Translations under genes and position numbers: made by a program
The notes under the pieces: model-generated
What the model saw: the letters and a program-made list of their open reading frames with translations, nothing else
What the model was told of the DNA's origin: nothing
The model's database searches: none
DNA from: Planctomycetaceae bacterium
GTDB taxonomy: Bacteria; Planctomycetota; Planctomycetia; Pirellulales; Pirellulaceae
Assembly (NCBI GenBank): GCA_002709045.1
Contig: PAPJ01000008.1
Coordinates: 124,001-188,000 of the forward strand
Length of the DNA: 64,000 nt
Direction: 5' to 3'
Part shown: positions 1 through 9,533 of the stretch, piece after piece
Numbering within the stretch: the first letter of the stretch is position 1
How the letters are laid out: the number at the start of each line of letters is the position of its first letter

Positions 1-1
1 C

Positions 2-1594
2 CAAATCATAGGATATGGACAGGAAGGTGGAGATCTTTTCTATGCGATGGAATTAGTAAAGGGGCGAACACTATATCAAATTTTAAAAGAGACCGGCCCG
101 CTATCATGGCGAGAAGTGACTCGAATCGCGATCGACATTTGTCATGCCCTCAAACATGCTCATGACCGGGGAGTGATCCATCGAGATCTAAAGCCTTCCA
201 ATTTATTCCTCACCGAAGACGATAAGGTCAAGCTTGTAGACTTTGGGATTGCCCGACTCTTCGGAGCGACACAACTCACTGCCGATCATGCGGTTCTGGG
301 TACGGCTGACTACATGGCTCCCGAACAGGCTGAAGGGGCACGTCCAACAGCCAAAAGTGATCTCTACTCCCTGGGGTCAGTGATGTACGCACTGCTGACA
401 GGACGCCCGCCTTTCGCTTCAGCTTCGGTGGGACAAATCATACACAAACTGAAGTACGATCACCCCCAACCGATTACCGAGACAGCCGCCAGCGTCCCAC
501 TGGAATTGGATTACATTGTGCGGCAGCTACTAAGTAAAAATCCTGACAACCGAATCCCCACTCCTTTGGCTGTTGCTCACCGCCTGCAGGCAATGCAATA
601 TGCCCTTGAAGCAAACATGCCGGTCAAGCCCACACCATCAACCGTTGAGTTAGCTGGCGAAAAAGATAGCGTTTCCGATGACGCCACCATGGAGTACATT
701 CCAACGGGCCAGCAAAACGACAATGCCACGATCGACGGAGACTATCTTTCACAAATCGAGAATTCCGCAGGACTTCAGGACTCGCCCGGCAATGTTATTA
801 CGGATTCTGAAACTCAGCAAAACAGGCCTGCGGCTGACCCAACACATTACACAACGATTGGACCGGAACACCTTAAATCAGAGAATGAATCACCTGCTGG
901 TATCGTTGCCAGCCTGCTCGTTCTTGTCGCTCTCATCGCAGGTTTGGGCGTGCTGTTAGCCTTCACAAATTGGTACAACCAACCTCGTAGTGCTGAGGAA
1001 TTACTCGAAATCATTGATGATGCCAAATTAACTCCGGGTTCAGACTGGGGCCAGGCAAGCAAGGAAATGCAGGAGTTTCTCAAACGATTTCCGGAACACC
1101 AGCAATTCAGTCTGGTGCAAAACCATTACAACACACTTAAGAACGAACGTGACGAACAAAGATTTCTTAAATCGCTGGAAAACAATCTCAGCCAACTTCC
1201 GATCCCCAAAGTCACCCTCCGGCAGATTCTAGAATCCGACACATTTTCGCCTAGTGAGAGGATCATTCAATTGAAACATTTTGTAACTCTATACGAAGCG
1301 CAAAAAAACGACCCAGTCGTAGCTGAGTGTGTAATCTTTGCTCGTAAAAAGATTGAACGCATGGAGCAGATACAAACGGAATTGCTGCAGGAACATCAGG
1401 ATATTCACCGCAGAACCGAGTTGGAAATCCGCGAAATGCTCAAATTTTGTCTCAAAATCGAACCCGAGAATAGAACTTCTGCCATCGAAGTTCTAAACGC
1501 CATCTATGAAATCCATAAATTCAATGATGAGTTTACAGATGTCCTGAGTGAAGTTGTAAAGCTCAGAAATGAATTGAAAAAACAGACGGATTAG
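2..1594 (+). CDS. Transmembrane Ser/Thr protein kinase (5' end outside window)
   Basis: This is a Hanks-type protein kinase that phosphorylates Ser/Thr residues, probably at the cytoplasmic membrane. The open frame runs back to base 2 without a stop, and the visible protein starts in the kinase hinge, so the glycine loop and the ATP-binding Lys lie upstream of the window. Numbering from base 2, HRDLKPSN lies near residues 60-67, DFG near 80-82, and an APEQ activation-segment motif follows. A low-complexity acidic juxtamembrane linker leads to one hydrophobic membrane segment at about residues 298-320. The rest is a charged, probably extracytoplasmic, helical domain rich in Glu, Lys and Gln that I do not recognise. 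The first ATG at 47 is internal to the domain and is not the start. The gene converges on dnaE2 with a 19-base gap. The target is unknown. Confidence 0.9.
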   Translation, partial: QIIGYGQEGGDLFYAMELVKGRTLYQILKETGPLSWREVTRIAIDICHALKHAHDRGVIHRDLKPSNLFLTEDDKVKLVDFGIARLFGATQLTADHAVLGTADYMAPEQAEGARPTAKSDLYSLGSVMYALLTGRPPFASASVGQIIHKLKYDHPQPITETAASVPLELDYIVRQLLSKNPDNRIPTPLAVAHRLQAMQYALEANMPVKPTPSTVELAGEKDSVSDDATMEYIPTGQQNDNATIDGDYLSQIENSAGLQDSPGNVITDSETQQNRPAADPTHYTTIGPEHLKSENESPAGIVASLLVLVALIAGLGVLLAFTNWYNQPRSAEELLEIIDDAKLTPGSDWGQASKEMQEFLKRFPEHQQFSLVQNHYNTLKNERDEQRFLKSLENNLSQLPIPKVTLRQILESDTFSPSERIIQLKHFVTLYEAQKNDPVVAECVIFARKKIERMEQIQTELLQEHQDIHRRTELEIREMLKFCLKIEPENRTSAIEVLNAIYEIHKFNDEFTDVLSEVVKLRNELKKQTD

Positions 1595-1613
1595 TTCAGC
1601 TATTCAGTCATTG

Positions 1614-4600
1614 CTATCGAAAGTCCCTGGATTTAGGTTTGAGATTTCCGAGATGAATTGATAAATCCTCTAGGCGATAAGCCACAATATGCTGCACATG
1701 ATTCCGATTCTCTAAGATTCCATGCACCAGCCAGGCATTACTCTTTCTAGCAATTTGATAATATCTTTCCCAGATATGCTGACGTAATACAAGATTCATT
1801 GTGCCTGTCTCATCTTCCAGCGTCACAAACGTAATGCCTTTAGCCGTGGAAGGACGTTGACGCAGCAGAACTAATCCGGCGACCTTCACATAACGGTTAT
1901 CCGGACAGTCCTTTAACTGATCCGCTCGCAACACTCGTTGCTCGTCCAAGGCATTACGCCAGAACATAATCGGCTGGCCTTTCAAAGAAAGCCCTGCAGT
2001 ATGGTAATCCATCTCCACTTCTTCTGAAGCCTGCATTACGGGCAATCCCGGGAGCTGGTCATCGGCCGGACCAATCAAATCAAACAGAGGTTGTTCCAGT
2101 TCCCTGTGTTCCTGAGCCAACACTTCCCATAATGCGGCACGACGGTCTCGCTGAAAGCTGCTAAACGCATCTGCCTCAGCCAATCGCATAATGACTCGTT
2201 GACTCACGCCTGAACGTCGCCGCAACTGTTCCACGGAACTGTAACGACCCTGTTGCTGACGGTCCTTCAACAAATGCTGGACTGCTTCACAGGAAATACC
2301 TCTGACGACTCGCATTCCCAACCTCAATGCCGGCTTTTGACAATTATCATATTCCAATGAACAATCCCAGTCGCTGTAATTGACATCCACAGGACGCACT
2401 TCCACATCATGTTTCTGAGCGTCTTTGACTAAATCACTTACTGAGTAAAAGCCCATCGGCTGACTATTGATGACACCGGCCGCAAAAACTGCAGGATAGT
2501 AACACTTCAACCATGCAGACACATATACCAGTAAAGCAAAACTTGCCGCGTGAGATTCAGGAAATCCATATTCACCGAAACCGCGAATCTGATTAAACAC
2601 CTGCTCTGCAAACTTTTGTGTCAGTCCATTAGCCAACATCCCATCGGTGAGCTTACGATTAAACTTTTCTATTACTCCGGGGCGTCTCCATGCTCCCATG
2701 GCGCGGCGTAATTGGTCAGCTTCCCCCGGTGTAAACCCTGCTGCCACCACGGCCAGACGCATTGCTTGCTCCTGAAACAACGGAACACCTAAGGTTCTGT
2801 CGAGTACCTGCCGAATTGCTTCATTCGGATAAATGACTTGTTCTAATCCTGCCCGGCGTTTCAGATAAGGGTGCACCATATCCCCCTGAATCGGACCTGG
2901 CCGGACAATTGCAACCTCAATCACCAGGTCGTAGAAGCAGCGCGGTCGTAGTCGTGGCAGCATACTCATCTGAGCCCGGCTTTCAATCTGAAATACTCCC
3001 ACCGTATCCGCTTCACAAATCATGTCATAAACAGCAGGATCGTCCTGAGTGATGGTAGCAAGTGTTAGTTTCCTACCTTCGTGATATTCCAGCATTTCAA
3101 AACACTTACGAATCGCACTAAGCATTCCCAATGAGAGACAATCCACTTTGAGTATTCCCAGTTCATCAAGATCGTCCTTATTCCACTGAATTACAGTCCG
3201 GCCGTCCATTGTGGCATTTTCAATCGGAACGAATTCACTCAGCAAACCACGTGTCATTACCATCCCACCCACATGCTGTGACAGATGCCGTGGGAAGCCA
3301 ATTAATTCTTCCACAAGTTCGCGAAATCGTTGTCCAACAGTAACATCCGGATCAAGCCCGACTTCTCGAATGCGAATCCCGAAATTTCCGTCATACGTCC
3401 TGCCATCAAGATTCTTGGCAATCTCATCGATCATTTGAGGATTCAAACCCAGAGCCTTACCTACATCCCGTACCGCTGATCGCATGCGGTAACAGGTCAC
3501 CACTCCCGTCATACCAGCCCGATCCCGGCCATATTTTCCATACAAATACTGCAGTACCTCTTCACGCCGTTCATGTTCAAAGTCGACATCAATATCCGGA
3601 GCTTCATTGCGTTCTCTGCTGATAAATCGTTCAAACAACAATTCCGTATTTTCGGGGTCTACAGAAGTCACTCCCAGGCAAAAACAGACGACTGAGTTGG
3701 CGGCTGAACCACGACCCTGACACAAAATCCCCCGACTACGGGCAAAACGAACTAAATCCCAAACGGTCAAAAAATAGGCTTCGTAGCCCAATTCCTCGAT
3801 AAGTTCCAATTCGTGTTTTAGCAGCTTAATTACTTTCCGAGGTAAGCCTTCGGGATATCGCTGATGAGCTCCCTGCCATGCCAATTGCCTGAGATACTGT
3901 ATTGGTGTTGTTTTATCCTGAGCTAACTCTTCCGGATATTCATATTTCAATTCATCAAGCGAAAAACTACACCGATCGACAATTTCCATTGTACGTTTCA
4001 CAGCATCAGCAGTCTCAGCAAACAATCCATATAACTCAGCAAGCGGACGAAGAAACCTTTGAGCATTCGGAAATTGCCAATTGCCAATTTCGTGTACATT
4101 GCAACGGTGAGCGATGGCCGTTAGTGTATCCTGCAAACGAGACCGGGAAGGGTCGTGATAATAAACATCTCCGGCAGCTAATAATGGGACATTCGCATCG
4201 TCCCCCAGTTGTTTCAATTTTAGGAGTCTTTTTCGATCCGCCACTCCACGGTGTAATTCGGCAAGCAGATAACAGTCTTCCGCAAAAATTTCACGATAGG
4301 CCCGTAATTGTCCGGCATGAATCAACTCTGCTTCTTCATGCAGACGGAGATGATCTGATGTCAGATTTTTGGAATCAGCGTTCCAATCGGGGATCACTCC
4401 TACAATCCAGTCCTGACCAAATTCCCTTAGATCATCAAAATACAAAAGACATTCGCCTTTGCCTGCCCGACGCCGACCAAGAGTGAGGAGCCGACACAAT
4501 TGTCCATACGCTTTTCGATCCGGAACCCAAACAACACAAGCCGGAGCATCAACAAAGGTAAGCTCGGAGGCAACAATAAATTTAAGATCTACATCTTTCG

Positions 4601-4760
4601 CGGCTCCATGCGCGCGTACAATTCCTGCCAGCGTGTTGCGATCAGTAATGGCAATTGCCCGATACCCTAATCGCTTAGCTCTTTCAATTAACTCAACTGC
4701 ATGTGAGGCACCCTGCAAAAAAGAGAAGTTGGATTTGCAGTGTAGTTCGGCATATTGCAT
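1614..4760 (-). CDS. dnaE2: Error-prone DNA polymerase III alpha subunit DnaE2 (ImuC)
   Basis: DnaE2 is a C-family translesion polymerase that works with ImuA and ImuB in SOS mutagenesis. The 1048-residue length is typical. An N-terminal PHP domain begins YAELHCKSNFSFLQGASH. The polymerase palm carries PDIDVDFEH (Asp391 and Asp393 are the likely metal ligands), and the third acidic residue lies in ILKVDCLSLGML. The C-terminal OB-fold region contains FVTLEDETGTMNLVL. The frame is open to 4862, but the family start matches MQYAELH at 4760, which leaves a 7-base gap after imuB. It is the last gene of the imuA-imuB-dnaE2 operon and is presumably induced by DNA damage through the operator candidate upstream of imuA. 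Confidence 0.95.
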   Translation of the reverse strand: MQYAELHCKSNFSFLQGASHAVELIERAKRLGYRAIAITDRNTLAGIVRAHGAAKDVDLKFIVASELTFVDAPACVVWVPDRKAYGQLCRLLTLGRRRAGKGECLLYFDDLREFGQDWIVGVIPDWNADSKNLTSDHLRLHEEAELIHAGQLRAYREIFAEDCYLLAELHRGVADRKRLLKLKQLGDDANVPLLAAGDVYYHDPSRSRLQDTLTAIAHRCNVHEIGNWQFPNAQRFLRPLAELYGLFAETADAVKRTMEIVDRCSFSLDELKYEYPEELAQDKTTPIQYLRQLAWQGAHQRYPEGLPRKVIKLLKHELELIEELGYEAYFLTVWDLVRFARSRGILCQGRGSAANSVVCFCLGVTSVDPENTELLFERFISRERNEAPDIDVDFEHERREEVLQYLYGKYGRDRAGMTGVVTCYRMRSAVRDVGKALGLNPQMIDEIAKNLDGRTYDGNFGIRIREVGLDPDVTVGQRFRELVEELIGFPRHLSQHVGGMVMTRGLLSEFVPIENATMDGRTVIQWNKDDLDELGILKVDCLSLGMLSAIRKCFEMLEYHEGRKLTLATITQDDPAVYDMICEADTVGVFQIESRAQMSMLPRLRPRCFYDLVIEVAIVRPGPIQGDMVHPYLKRRAGLEQVIYPNEAIRQVLDRTLGVPLFQEQAMRLAVVAAGFTPGEADQLRRAMGAWRRPGVIEKFNRKLTDGMLANGLTQKFAEQVFNQIRGFGEYGFPESHAASFALLVYVSAWLKCYYPAVFAAGVINSQPMGFYSVSDLVKDAQKHDVEVRPVDVNYSDWDCSLEYDNCQKPALRLGMRVVRGISCEAVQHLLKDRQQQGRYSSVEQLRRRSGVSQRVIMRLAEADAFSSFQRDRRAALWEVLAQEHRELEQPLFDLIGPADDQLPGLPVMQASEEVEMDYHTAGLSLKGQPIMFWRNALDEQRVLRADQLKDCPDNRYVKVAGLVLLRQRPSTAKGITFVTLEDETGTMNLVLRQHIWERYYQIARKSNAWLVHGILENRNHVQHIVAYRLEDLSIHLGNLKPKSRDFR

Positions 4761-4767
4761 GGTCTGT

Positions 4768-6585
4768 TCAAAAATTCCCCTGCAGAAACCAGCGTTCACC
4801 CGGCAAAGAACGATAAACCCAGAAGCGATACCCCGTATCCAGTTCAACTCGATAATAATCACGACGTATTGCCCGTCCCCGCCACCATCCGCTTTCGATC
4901 CGTTCGGGCCCCCAATAACGAGTGATTTGATGCCACCTTCCTTTATGTAGTATTTTTAGAGGTCGGTTTTCAGATGGACTGATTTGACACTGAACTTCCG
5001 GCGGTTCTTTCCAGTACCAAACCGGTAGGCTATCAGCAGGTTTGCGTTGTTTCAGTAGCCATCCGCTTTTACCTGACTGCCGGGAAAAACGTCCTTTTTC
5101 AGCTAGCGAATTTCCTTTGGTTGTGAGTACTTGTCGGCACCACTTTTGAATATCCAGATTGGCCATTGGCTCCAACTGGAAACCATATTCGGGTAACGCT
5201 TCAGGCTTTAGGCTGGCACGTAGCACCTGCTGCTTTCCCAACCGACTGGAAAGCCTGTCGATCAGCCTCACCAATTCAGCTGGTGGGATTCGGTCAGGAG
5301 CATTATTTGCTTGCCAACGATACCCCTGCTTCAATTTTTGCTGGCTGTCAAAAAGTAACAACTGATTTTGCTGCATGGCGGTTGTCTGAGTGAATTCCAC
5401 ACGAAAGCTATAGACTTCATCCACACGCCCTAACCGATCCCATTGCAAATGAAACAACGCCGATAAATGCTTTAAATCGGTAGTTGGCCGATAAAGACCC
5501 AAGGTAAGTATTTCAGTATCCTGTCGTGTATCTCCGGAATCGCGATAAACTCGCTGGCCATAGCGTGACAATTCAATTGTACAAGTCACTTGTAATACCC
5601 CTCGTGACTCTTTCTCCAATCGTTTCAGTAAGGTTTCGGTCAACTGTTCAAACAATTCGCACATCACACTCGGCCCCCTGATACGTCCGGGCAAGAGTTG
5701 ATAGGCTACATAAGATAATCGAGGATGCAGAATTTGTAGTGGTTCCTCAACTTTTGCAAATAACTGGTCACAACGATAAGCAACCTGATCACCAAGGCGT
5801 TGTGCAATGGAATCCCGAGGCAGATCTAACAACTGATGCAGTCGGTGGATCCCTAAGCGATAAAGCAAATCGAGAATTTCATCAGAAAGCCTGAGGCAGC
5901 CAACCGGCAGCTGCCTCAGAACTTCCCGAATGCACACTTCGGGAGAAGGTAACAGTCGAATACCTTCTCGCAAAGTTAGGCACGCTGCCCAACTGGCACC
6001 AACAGTGCCAGCAACAGCCACCTTCACAACCAGCCCTTGGGTTTCATCTTTCTTCTGCAAATCAACTCGACGATAATTTGTTCTCAGTTCCTCTCGAAAC
6101 TCCTTAAGCATTCGCTGGGCAAGCTTTTCTTCTGAGCCGAAAAAGCGGCGAACATCCGTAATATCCAGCCAGATCGCTTCTGTCTTCCATGCATCCAAAC
6201 GAGCATCCACCGGATGTGCGTAATATTTTCGCAGATGCCTGCCTTTTTGTTTTTTTAATTTTCTCTGTAATTCCTGTTTCCATTCCACATTACAGGCAAC
6301 TCCGACCAACGGCGAAAAACGGTTTGCCCAGCGAGCAAGGCGATGCAGTGCATCCTGCTCTTGCCACGCCTGCCGCTGAACAAATTCACCTTTGGTGTTA
6401 ACATCCTTGTCTGACTCCTTCACTCCACTTCCTGTATATCGTTCATCCCTGACCAGCTTCCCTGCACAGCCTGTGTCTATCCACACACAAGCCACTCTCC
6501 TCCTGTTCTGCATACCATTGAACTCTGCTGCTATTTTTTCCAGATTTATGACGCTCACCGCTCCCGCACTTGCTCGACAAATCAA
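4768..6585 (-). CDS. imuB: ImuB, catalytically inactive Y-family polymerase homologue
   Basis: ImuB is the hub of the DnaE2 mutasome. It resembles Y-family polymerases but lacks the catalytic acidic residues, and it links DnaE2 to the sliding clamp. Here the N-terminus reads RRVACVWIDTGCAGKL, where an active Y polymerase would have a DxD-type metal site. A helix-hairpin-helix region follows (SDEILDLLYRLGIHRLHQLLDLP), then the little-finger-like part and a long C-terminal tail containing RVELDTGYRFWVYRS. The ATG at 6585 overlaps the imuA stop by 4 bases, which suggests translational coupling. An alternative ATG at 6513 (MQNRRRVACVWI) fits the usual family N-terminus better. From 6585 the protein is 605 residues, longer than most ImuB proteins. 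Confidence 0.88.
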   Translation of the reverse strand: MICRASAGAVSVINLEKIAAEFNGMQNRRRVACVWIDTGCAGKLVRDERYTGSGVKESDKDVNTKGEFVQRQAWQEQDALHRLARWANRFSPLVGVACNVEWKQELQRKLKKQKGRHLRKYYAHPVDARLDAWKTEAIWLDITDVRRFFGSEEKLAQRMLKEFREELRTNYRRVDLQKKDETQGLVVKVAVAGTVGASWAACLTLREGIRLLPSPEVCIREVLRQLPVGCLRLSDEILDLLYRLGIHRLHQLLDLPRDSIAQRLGDQVAYRCDQLFAKVEEPLQILHPRLSYVAYQLLPGRIRGPSVMCELFEQLTETLLKRLEKESRGVLQVTCTIELSRYGQRVYRDSGDTRQDTEILTLGLYRPTTDLKHLSALFHLQWDRLGRVDEVYSFRVEFTQTTAMQQNQLLLFDSQQKLKQGYRWQANNAPDRIPPAELVRLIDRLSSRLGKQQVLRASLKPEALPEYGFQLEPMANLDIQKWCRQVLTTKGNSLAEKGRFSRQSGKSGWLLKQRKPADSLPVWYWKEPPEVQCQISPSENRPLKILHKGRWHQITRYWGPERIESGWWRGRAIRRDYYRVELDTGYRFWVYRSLPGERWFLQGNF

Positions 6586-7571
6586 ATATTTTGTCGCGTT
6601 GGATACCGAGTTACCTGCAATTCTGACATCGAGCCTGACTGTTCTAAATGACTTGACTGCCCCTGACCACTTGTTTCCATCACCTCTCTTAAGTCAACTT
6701 CACATTCTGATGTTCTCATAACATTTCCAACCATTGCAGAGACCGCTCGTCTTCGCTTAATTTGAAACCGCCAATCTCCCACGTCGAACAGGTTAGCATC
6801 AGACTCTTTCTCTTGCGAACACCCTAAAATTTCGGAACTCCGATTTAGACCAGCCCCCCGAACCGGCAATGCAGAAACCTGCAATCGTACATGAGCCCAG
6901 GTCGGAGTTCGCTCAAACTTCCTTTCTCGTACCAAGACCCCTAAAGCCCGTCCTGCTTCGGCCGCCAACTGTAAACGCCGAAAATCACGACTACTGACCT
7001 TTGACATACAACTCCAAACAGCTCCGACTGCCGGACAACGCAATACCTGCTCCAAAGCCCAGTACAAATCTTTTTTGCTTTCAGGCACCACAATCATTAA
7101 CCGGTCAAGTGAAATCCCCAGTGCCGATGCTACCGGCGGATAAAACCTGCGATCGTTATCAAATACTACTAAAACTCCTCCTTTCTCCTGATTGTTTGCT
7201 CCCTGCAACTGCTGCTTCTGATTACCTTTTACCTTTGCCTGAATTTCCGTCAGAACCGAGGATTTCAGAGACAGCATCTGCCAGGCAAACCACAATCCAA
7301 GTAACGCCACTCCCCCTCCCTGTAATGCCCCTAAACATTCCAATAGCATCCCCTGTCTCAAACCACCTTCTGGCAAAATTGCATCTAACTGTGGCCAACC
7401 TGTCGACAGAATTCTGCGATGCAAATCAGTTTCTTCAAGACCGTCTCCAGAATCACTCGAATCTGCTGCCAGTGAAACTGAAAAGCTGTTTCGGGCGAGT
7501 AAATCATGGAGTTGCCGAACCATTGAATCGGAACTCAGATTTAAATCAGATGCTGAATCGGCTTCATCCAT
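6582..7571 (-). CDS. imuA: ImuA, RecA/SulA-like mutasome component
   Basis: First gene of the imuA-imuB-dnaE2 cassette. The family is distantly RecA-like and supports translesion synthesis with ImuB and DnaE2. The core region ILSTGWPQLDAILPEGGLRQGMLLECLG is the recognisable ImuA signature (TG-x-LD-x-LPEGG-x). A second conserved part reads DRLMIVVPESKKDLYWALEQVLRCPAVGAVW. No classical Walker A motif is visible, as is usual for the family. The C-terminal 60 residues are low-complexity. The start at 7571 (MDEADSASD) is the only reasonable one. It is separated from the divergent gltX by 266 bases carrying the promoter and operator described separately. Confidence 0.85.
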   Translation of the reverse strand: MDEADSASDLNLSSDSMVRQLHDLLARNSFSVSLAADSSDSGDGLEETDLHRRILSTGWPQLDAILPEGGLRQGMLLECLGALQGGGVALLGLWFAWQMLSLKSSVLTEIQAKVKGNQKQQLQGANNQEKGGVLVVFDNDRRFYPPVASALGISLDRLMIVVPESKKDLYWALEQVLRCPAVGAVWSCMSKVSSRDFRRLQLAAEAGRALGVLVRERKFERTPTWAHVRLQVSALPVRGAGLNRSSEILGCSQEKESDANLFDVGDWRFQIKRRRAVSAMVGNVMRTSECEVDLREVMETSGQGQSSHLEQSGSMSELQVTRYPTRQNI

Positions 7572-7666
7572 TTGCTAGCTCAATAAATCCTGTCTATTTC
7601 GTATTTGATGACCTACACTAACCAACTGTGATTTAGGTGATAAAGAGAAGAATCGCTATACATTTT

Positions 7667-7698
7667 AGATAGTGTACATGCGTACACTATCTTGTCAA
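7667..7698 (-). promoter_or_regulatory. imuA promoter -35 box with perfect palindromic operator candidate (LexA-type)
   Basis: A perfect inverted repeat with 11-base arms, AGATAGTGTAC and GTACACTATCT, is separated by ATGC (7667-7692). On the imuA strand the palindrome directly follows TTGACA (7698-7693), a consensus -35 box, so it fills the -35/-10 spacer and would block polymerase if a repressor were bound. The core is GTAC-N4-GTAC. From memory, the LexA2 repressor that controls imuA-imuB-dnaE2 cassettes in pseudomonads binds GTAC-N4-GTGC, which is very close. That a LexA-like protein binds here is inference; no lexA gene is in the window. The -10 box is weak (CACTAT-like, inside the palindrome). 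Confidence 0.65.
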
Positions 7699-7837
7699 TA
7701 GTTCGGCTGAATTTTTTCAAAACTTAAGTGAAAACACACCATAGCCTTCTCATTAATTCCTTCGTTGCCCATATTCGACCCTGACAATGCCCGATAAAAT
7801 GGGGTTTTACACAACAATCATCACAAAAGTAAATTTC

Positions 7838-9427
7838 ATGGTTCGCACTCGTTTTGCCCCCAGCCCAACAGGTTATCTACACATCGGCGGAGTCCGCACG
7901 GCTCTGTTTAACTGGCTGTTTGCACGAAAACACGGAGGCCAGTTTTTGCTCCGCATCGACGATACCGACCAAAGCCGCAATGTGGAGCAGGCTCTACAAC
8001 CGATCCTTGAAGGATTCCGTTGGCTGGGAATCGACTGGGACGAAGGCCCTGAAGTCGGCGGACCCCACGCTCCCTACTTTCAATCACAGCGTACCGACAA
8101 ATATCAGGCCGCTGTTGAAAAGATGCTGAGCAACGGCACGGCCTACAAAGACTACAGTCGTACCGATGAAATCCAGGCCGAACGTGAAGCAGCACAAGCT
8201 GAGAAATGCACTTTCGTCTACAGCCGCAACTGGATGGCGGAAACCAATGAACAAGCAGCAGCTTTCGAAGCTGAAGGACGAACGGCCGTTGTCCGATTAA
8301 AAATGCCTCGCCAGGGAACCTGTCTGATACCTGACCTGATCCGCGGCGATGTCGAATTTGAATGGGCTCATGAACAGGATATGGTCATCCAAAAAGCCGA
8401 TGGCACATGCCTCTACCACCTCGCCAGCGTTGTTGATGACGCCGAACTGGAAATCACTCATGTTATCCGTGCCGAGGAACATCTCTCTAATACACCCCGT
8501 CAGATCTTTATCGCACGAAGCCTGGGCTACGAACTTCCACAGTACGCTCATCTTCCCTACGTCGCTGAACCCGGCAGCAAGAACAAACTCAGCAAACGAA
8601 AAATACCCAAATACCTCAAAAATCACGACTTCAAAAAACTATCTGACCATGGCGCGCAAATTGCCACTCGCTGTGGTCGTGAATTAAGTGAGGACACTTT
8701 CAATCCAGTCATTGTCGACTTCTATCGCGACATCGGATTCCTACCGCATGCCGTCATCAACTACCTGCTGTTGCTGGGCTGGTCGCTCGACGGTGAAGCA
8801 GAAGAGTTCACTCTGGCAGAAATGATCAATCTGTTTTCACTTGAACGAGTCGTTAAGAGCCCGGCTAGTTTCGACCCCACAAAACTAATGGCATTCCAAC
8901 AGCGGGAAATGGACAAACTTGATCTCAAGAAAAAAACGGCACTGTGCGTCCCTTACCTGCAACAGGCCGGACTACTCGAGATCCCTCCTGCCTGCGGAAC
9001 AGCTACCTACTTAAATGACATTATCACAGCGACTGAAAACAGAATCACCGTTGCAGGTGATATTCTGGACTACGACGACTTTTTCACCGATGATGAAGAA
9101 CTAAGCTATGACCCGAAAGCATTTACCAAACGGCTCATTAACACAGAAGGAGCCCGGGAAATACTGACTGAATTTCGCGACACCCTAAACAACCTTGACG
9201 ATTTCAATATCGAAACCGTAGAACGGGCAATGCGCGAATTCGTGGAAGCCAAGCAAATTAAATTTGCCGAGGTGATCCACCCCGTACGAGTTTCCACGAC
9301 AGGTAAGCCGGTCGGCTTTGGACTATTTGAAACACTGGTAATCCTAGGCAAAGAGCGATGCATAAAACGCATCAATCTGGCTTTAGATGCGGCTGAGAAA
9401 TACACTCCCCCCGAAGCAAAAAACTAG
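7838..9427 (+). CDS. gltX: Glutamyl-tRNA synthetase
   Basis: Charges tRNA-Glu with glutamate in the cytoplasm. Class I synthetase signatures are clear: the HIGH-type motif in [13 protein letters not shown] near the N-terminus and the KMSKS-type motif as KLSKRK. The length from 7838 (529 residues) is typical. The frame is open from 7787, but [18 protein letters not shown] at 7838 matches the family start. The segment between KLSKRK and the anticodon-binding domain ([22 protein letters not shown]) looks longer than in E. coli. It is the first gene of a rightward run with glnS 106 bases downstream. Whether it also mischarges tRNA-Gln cannot be told from sequence, but the presence of glnS makes that unnecessary. 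Confidence 0.95.
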   Translation: MVRTRFAPSPTGYLHIGGVRTALFNWLFARKHGGQFLLRIDDTDQSRNVEQALQPILEGFRWLGIDWDEGPEVGGPHAPYFQSQRTDKYQAAVEKMLSNGTAYKDYSRTDEIQAEREAAQAEKCTFVYSRNWMAETNEQAAAFEAEGRTAVVRLKMPRQGTCLIPDLIRGDVEFEWAHEQDMVIQKADGTCLYHLASVVDDAELEITHVIRAEEHLSNTPRQIFIARSLGYELPQYAHLPYVAEPGSKNKLSKRKIPKYLKNHDFKKLSDHGAQIATRCGRELSEDTFNPVIVDFYRDIGFLPHAVINYLLLLGWSLDGEAEEFTLAEMINLFSLERVVKSPASFDPTKLMAFQQREMDKLDLKKKTALCVPYLQQAGLLEIPPACGTATYLNDIITATENRITVAGDILDYDDFFTDDEELSYDPKAFTKRLINTEGAREILTEFRDTLNNLDDFNIETVERAMREFVEAKQIKFAEVIHPVRVSTTGKPVGFGLFETLVILGKERCIKRINLALDAAEKYTPPEAKN

Positions 9428-9533
9428 CTGCAAAAACCGACATGGAATTGCCATATTCAGAAATATTCCATTCCCGTTAGAATTTATTTTTATTTCACAG
9501 CACTATCACCTTAACCTTTATCCGTAAATCAAC

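Noticed and set aside
47..1594. Kinase starting at ATG 47
   Set aside because: This Met is in the hinge of the kinase fold, and the frame continues upstream to the window edge, so the gene is truncated by the window and not by nature.
3902..4486. 194-codon open frame antisense to dnaE2
   Set aside because: It lies entirely within the conserved PHP/polymerase coding region of dnaE2 and shows no recognisable protein features.
7001..7621. 206-codon open frame antisense to imuA
   Set aside because: Opposite strand of a well-supported gene; composition is Pro/Ser/Leu-rich as expected for a shadow frame, and no family is seen.
9442..9471. ATGGAAT/ATTCCAT inverted repeat after gltX as a terminator
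   Set aside because: Only 7 pairs with a 16-base loop, AT-rich, and the T-rich part lies too far away.
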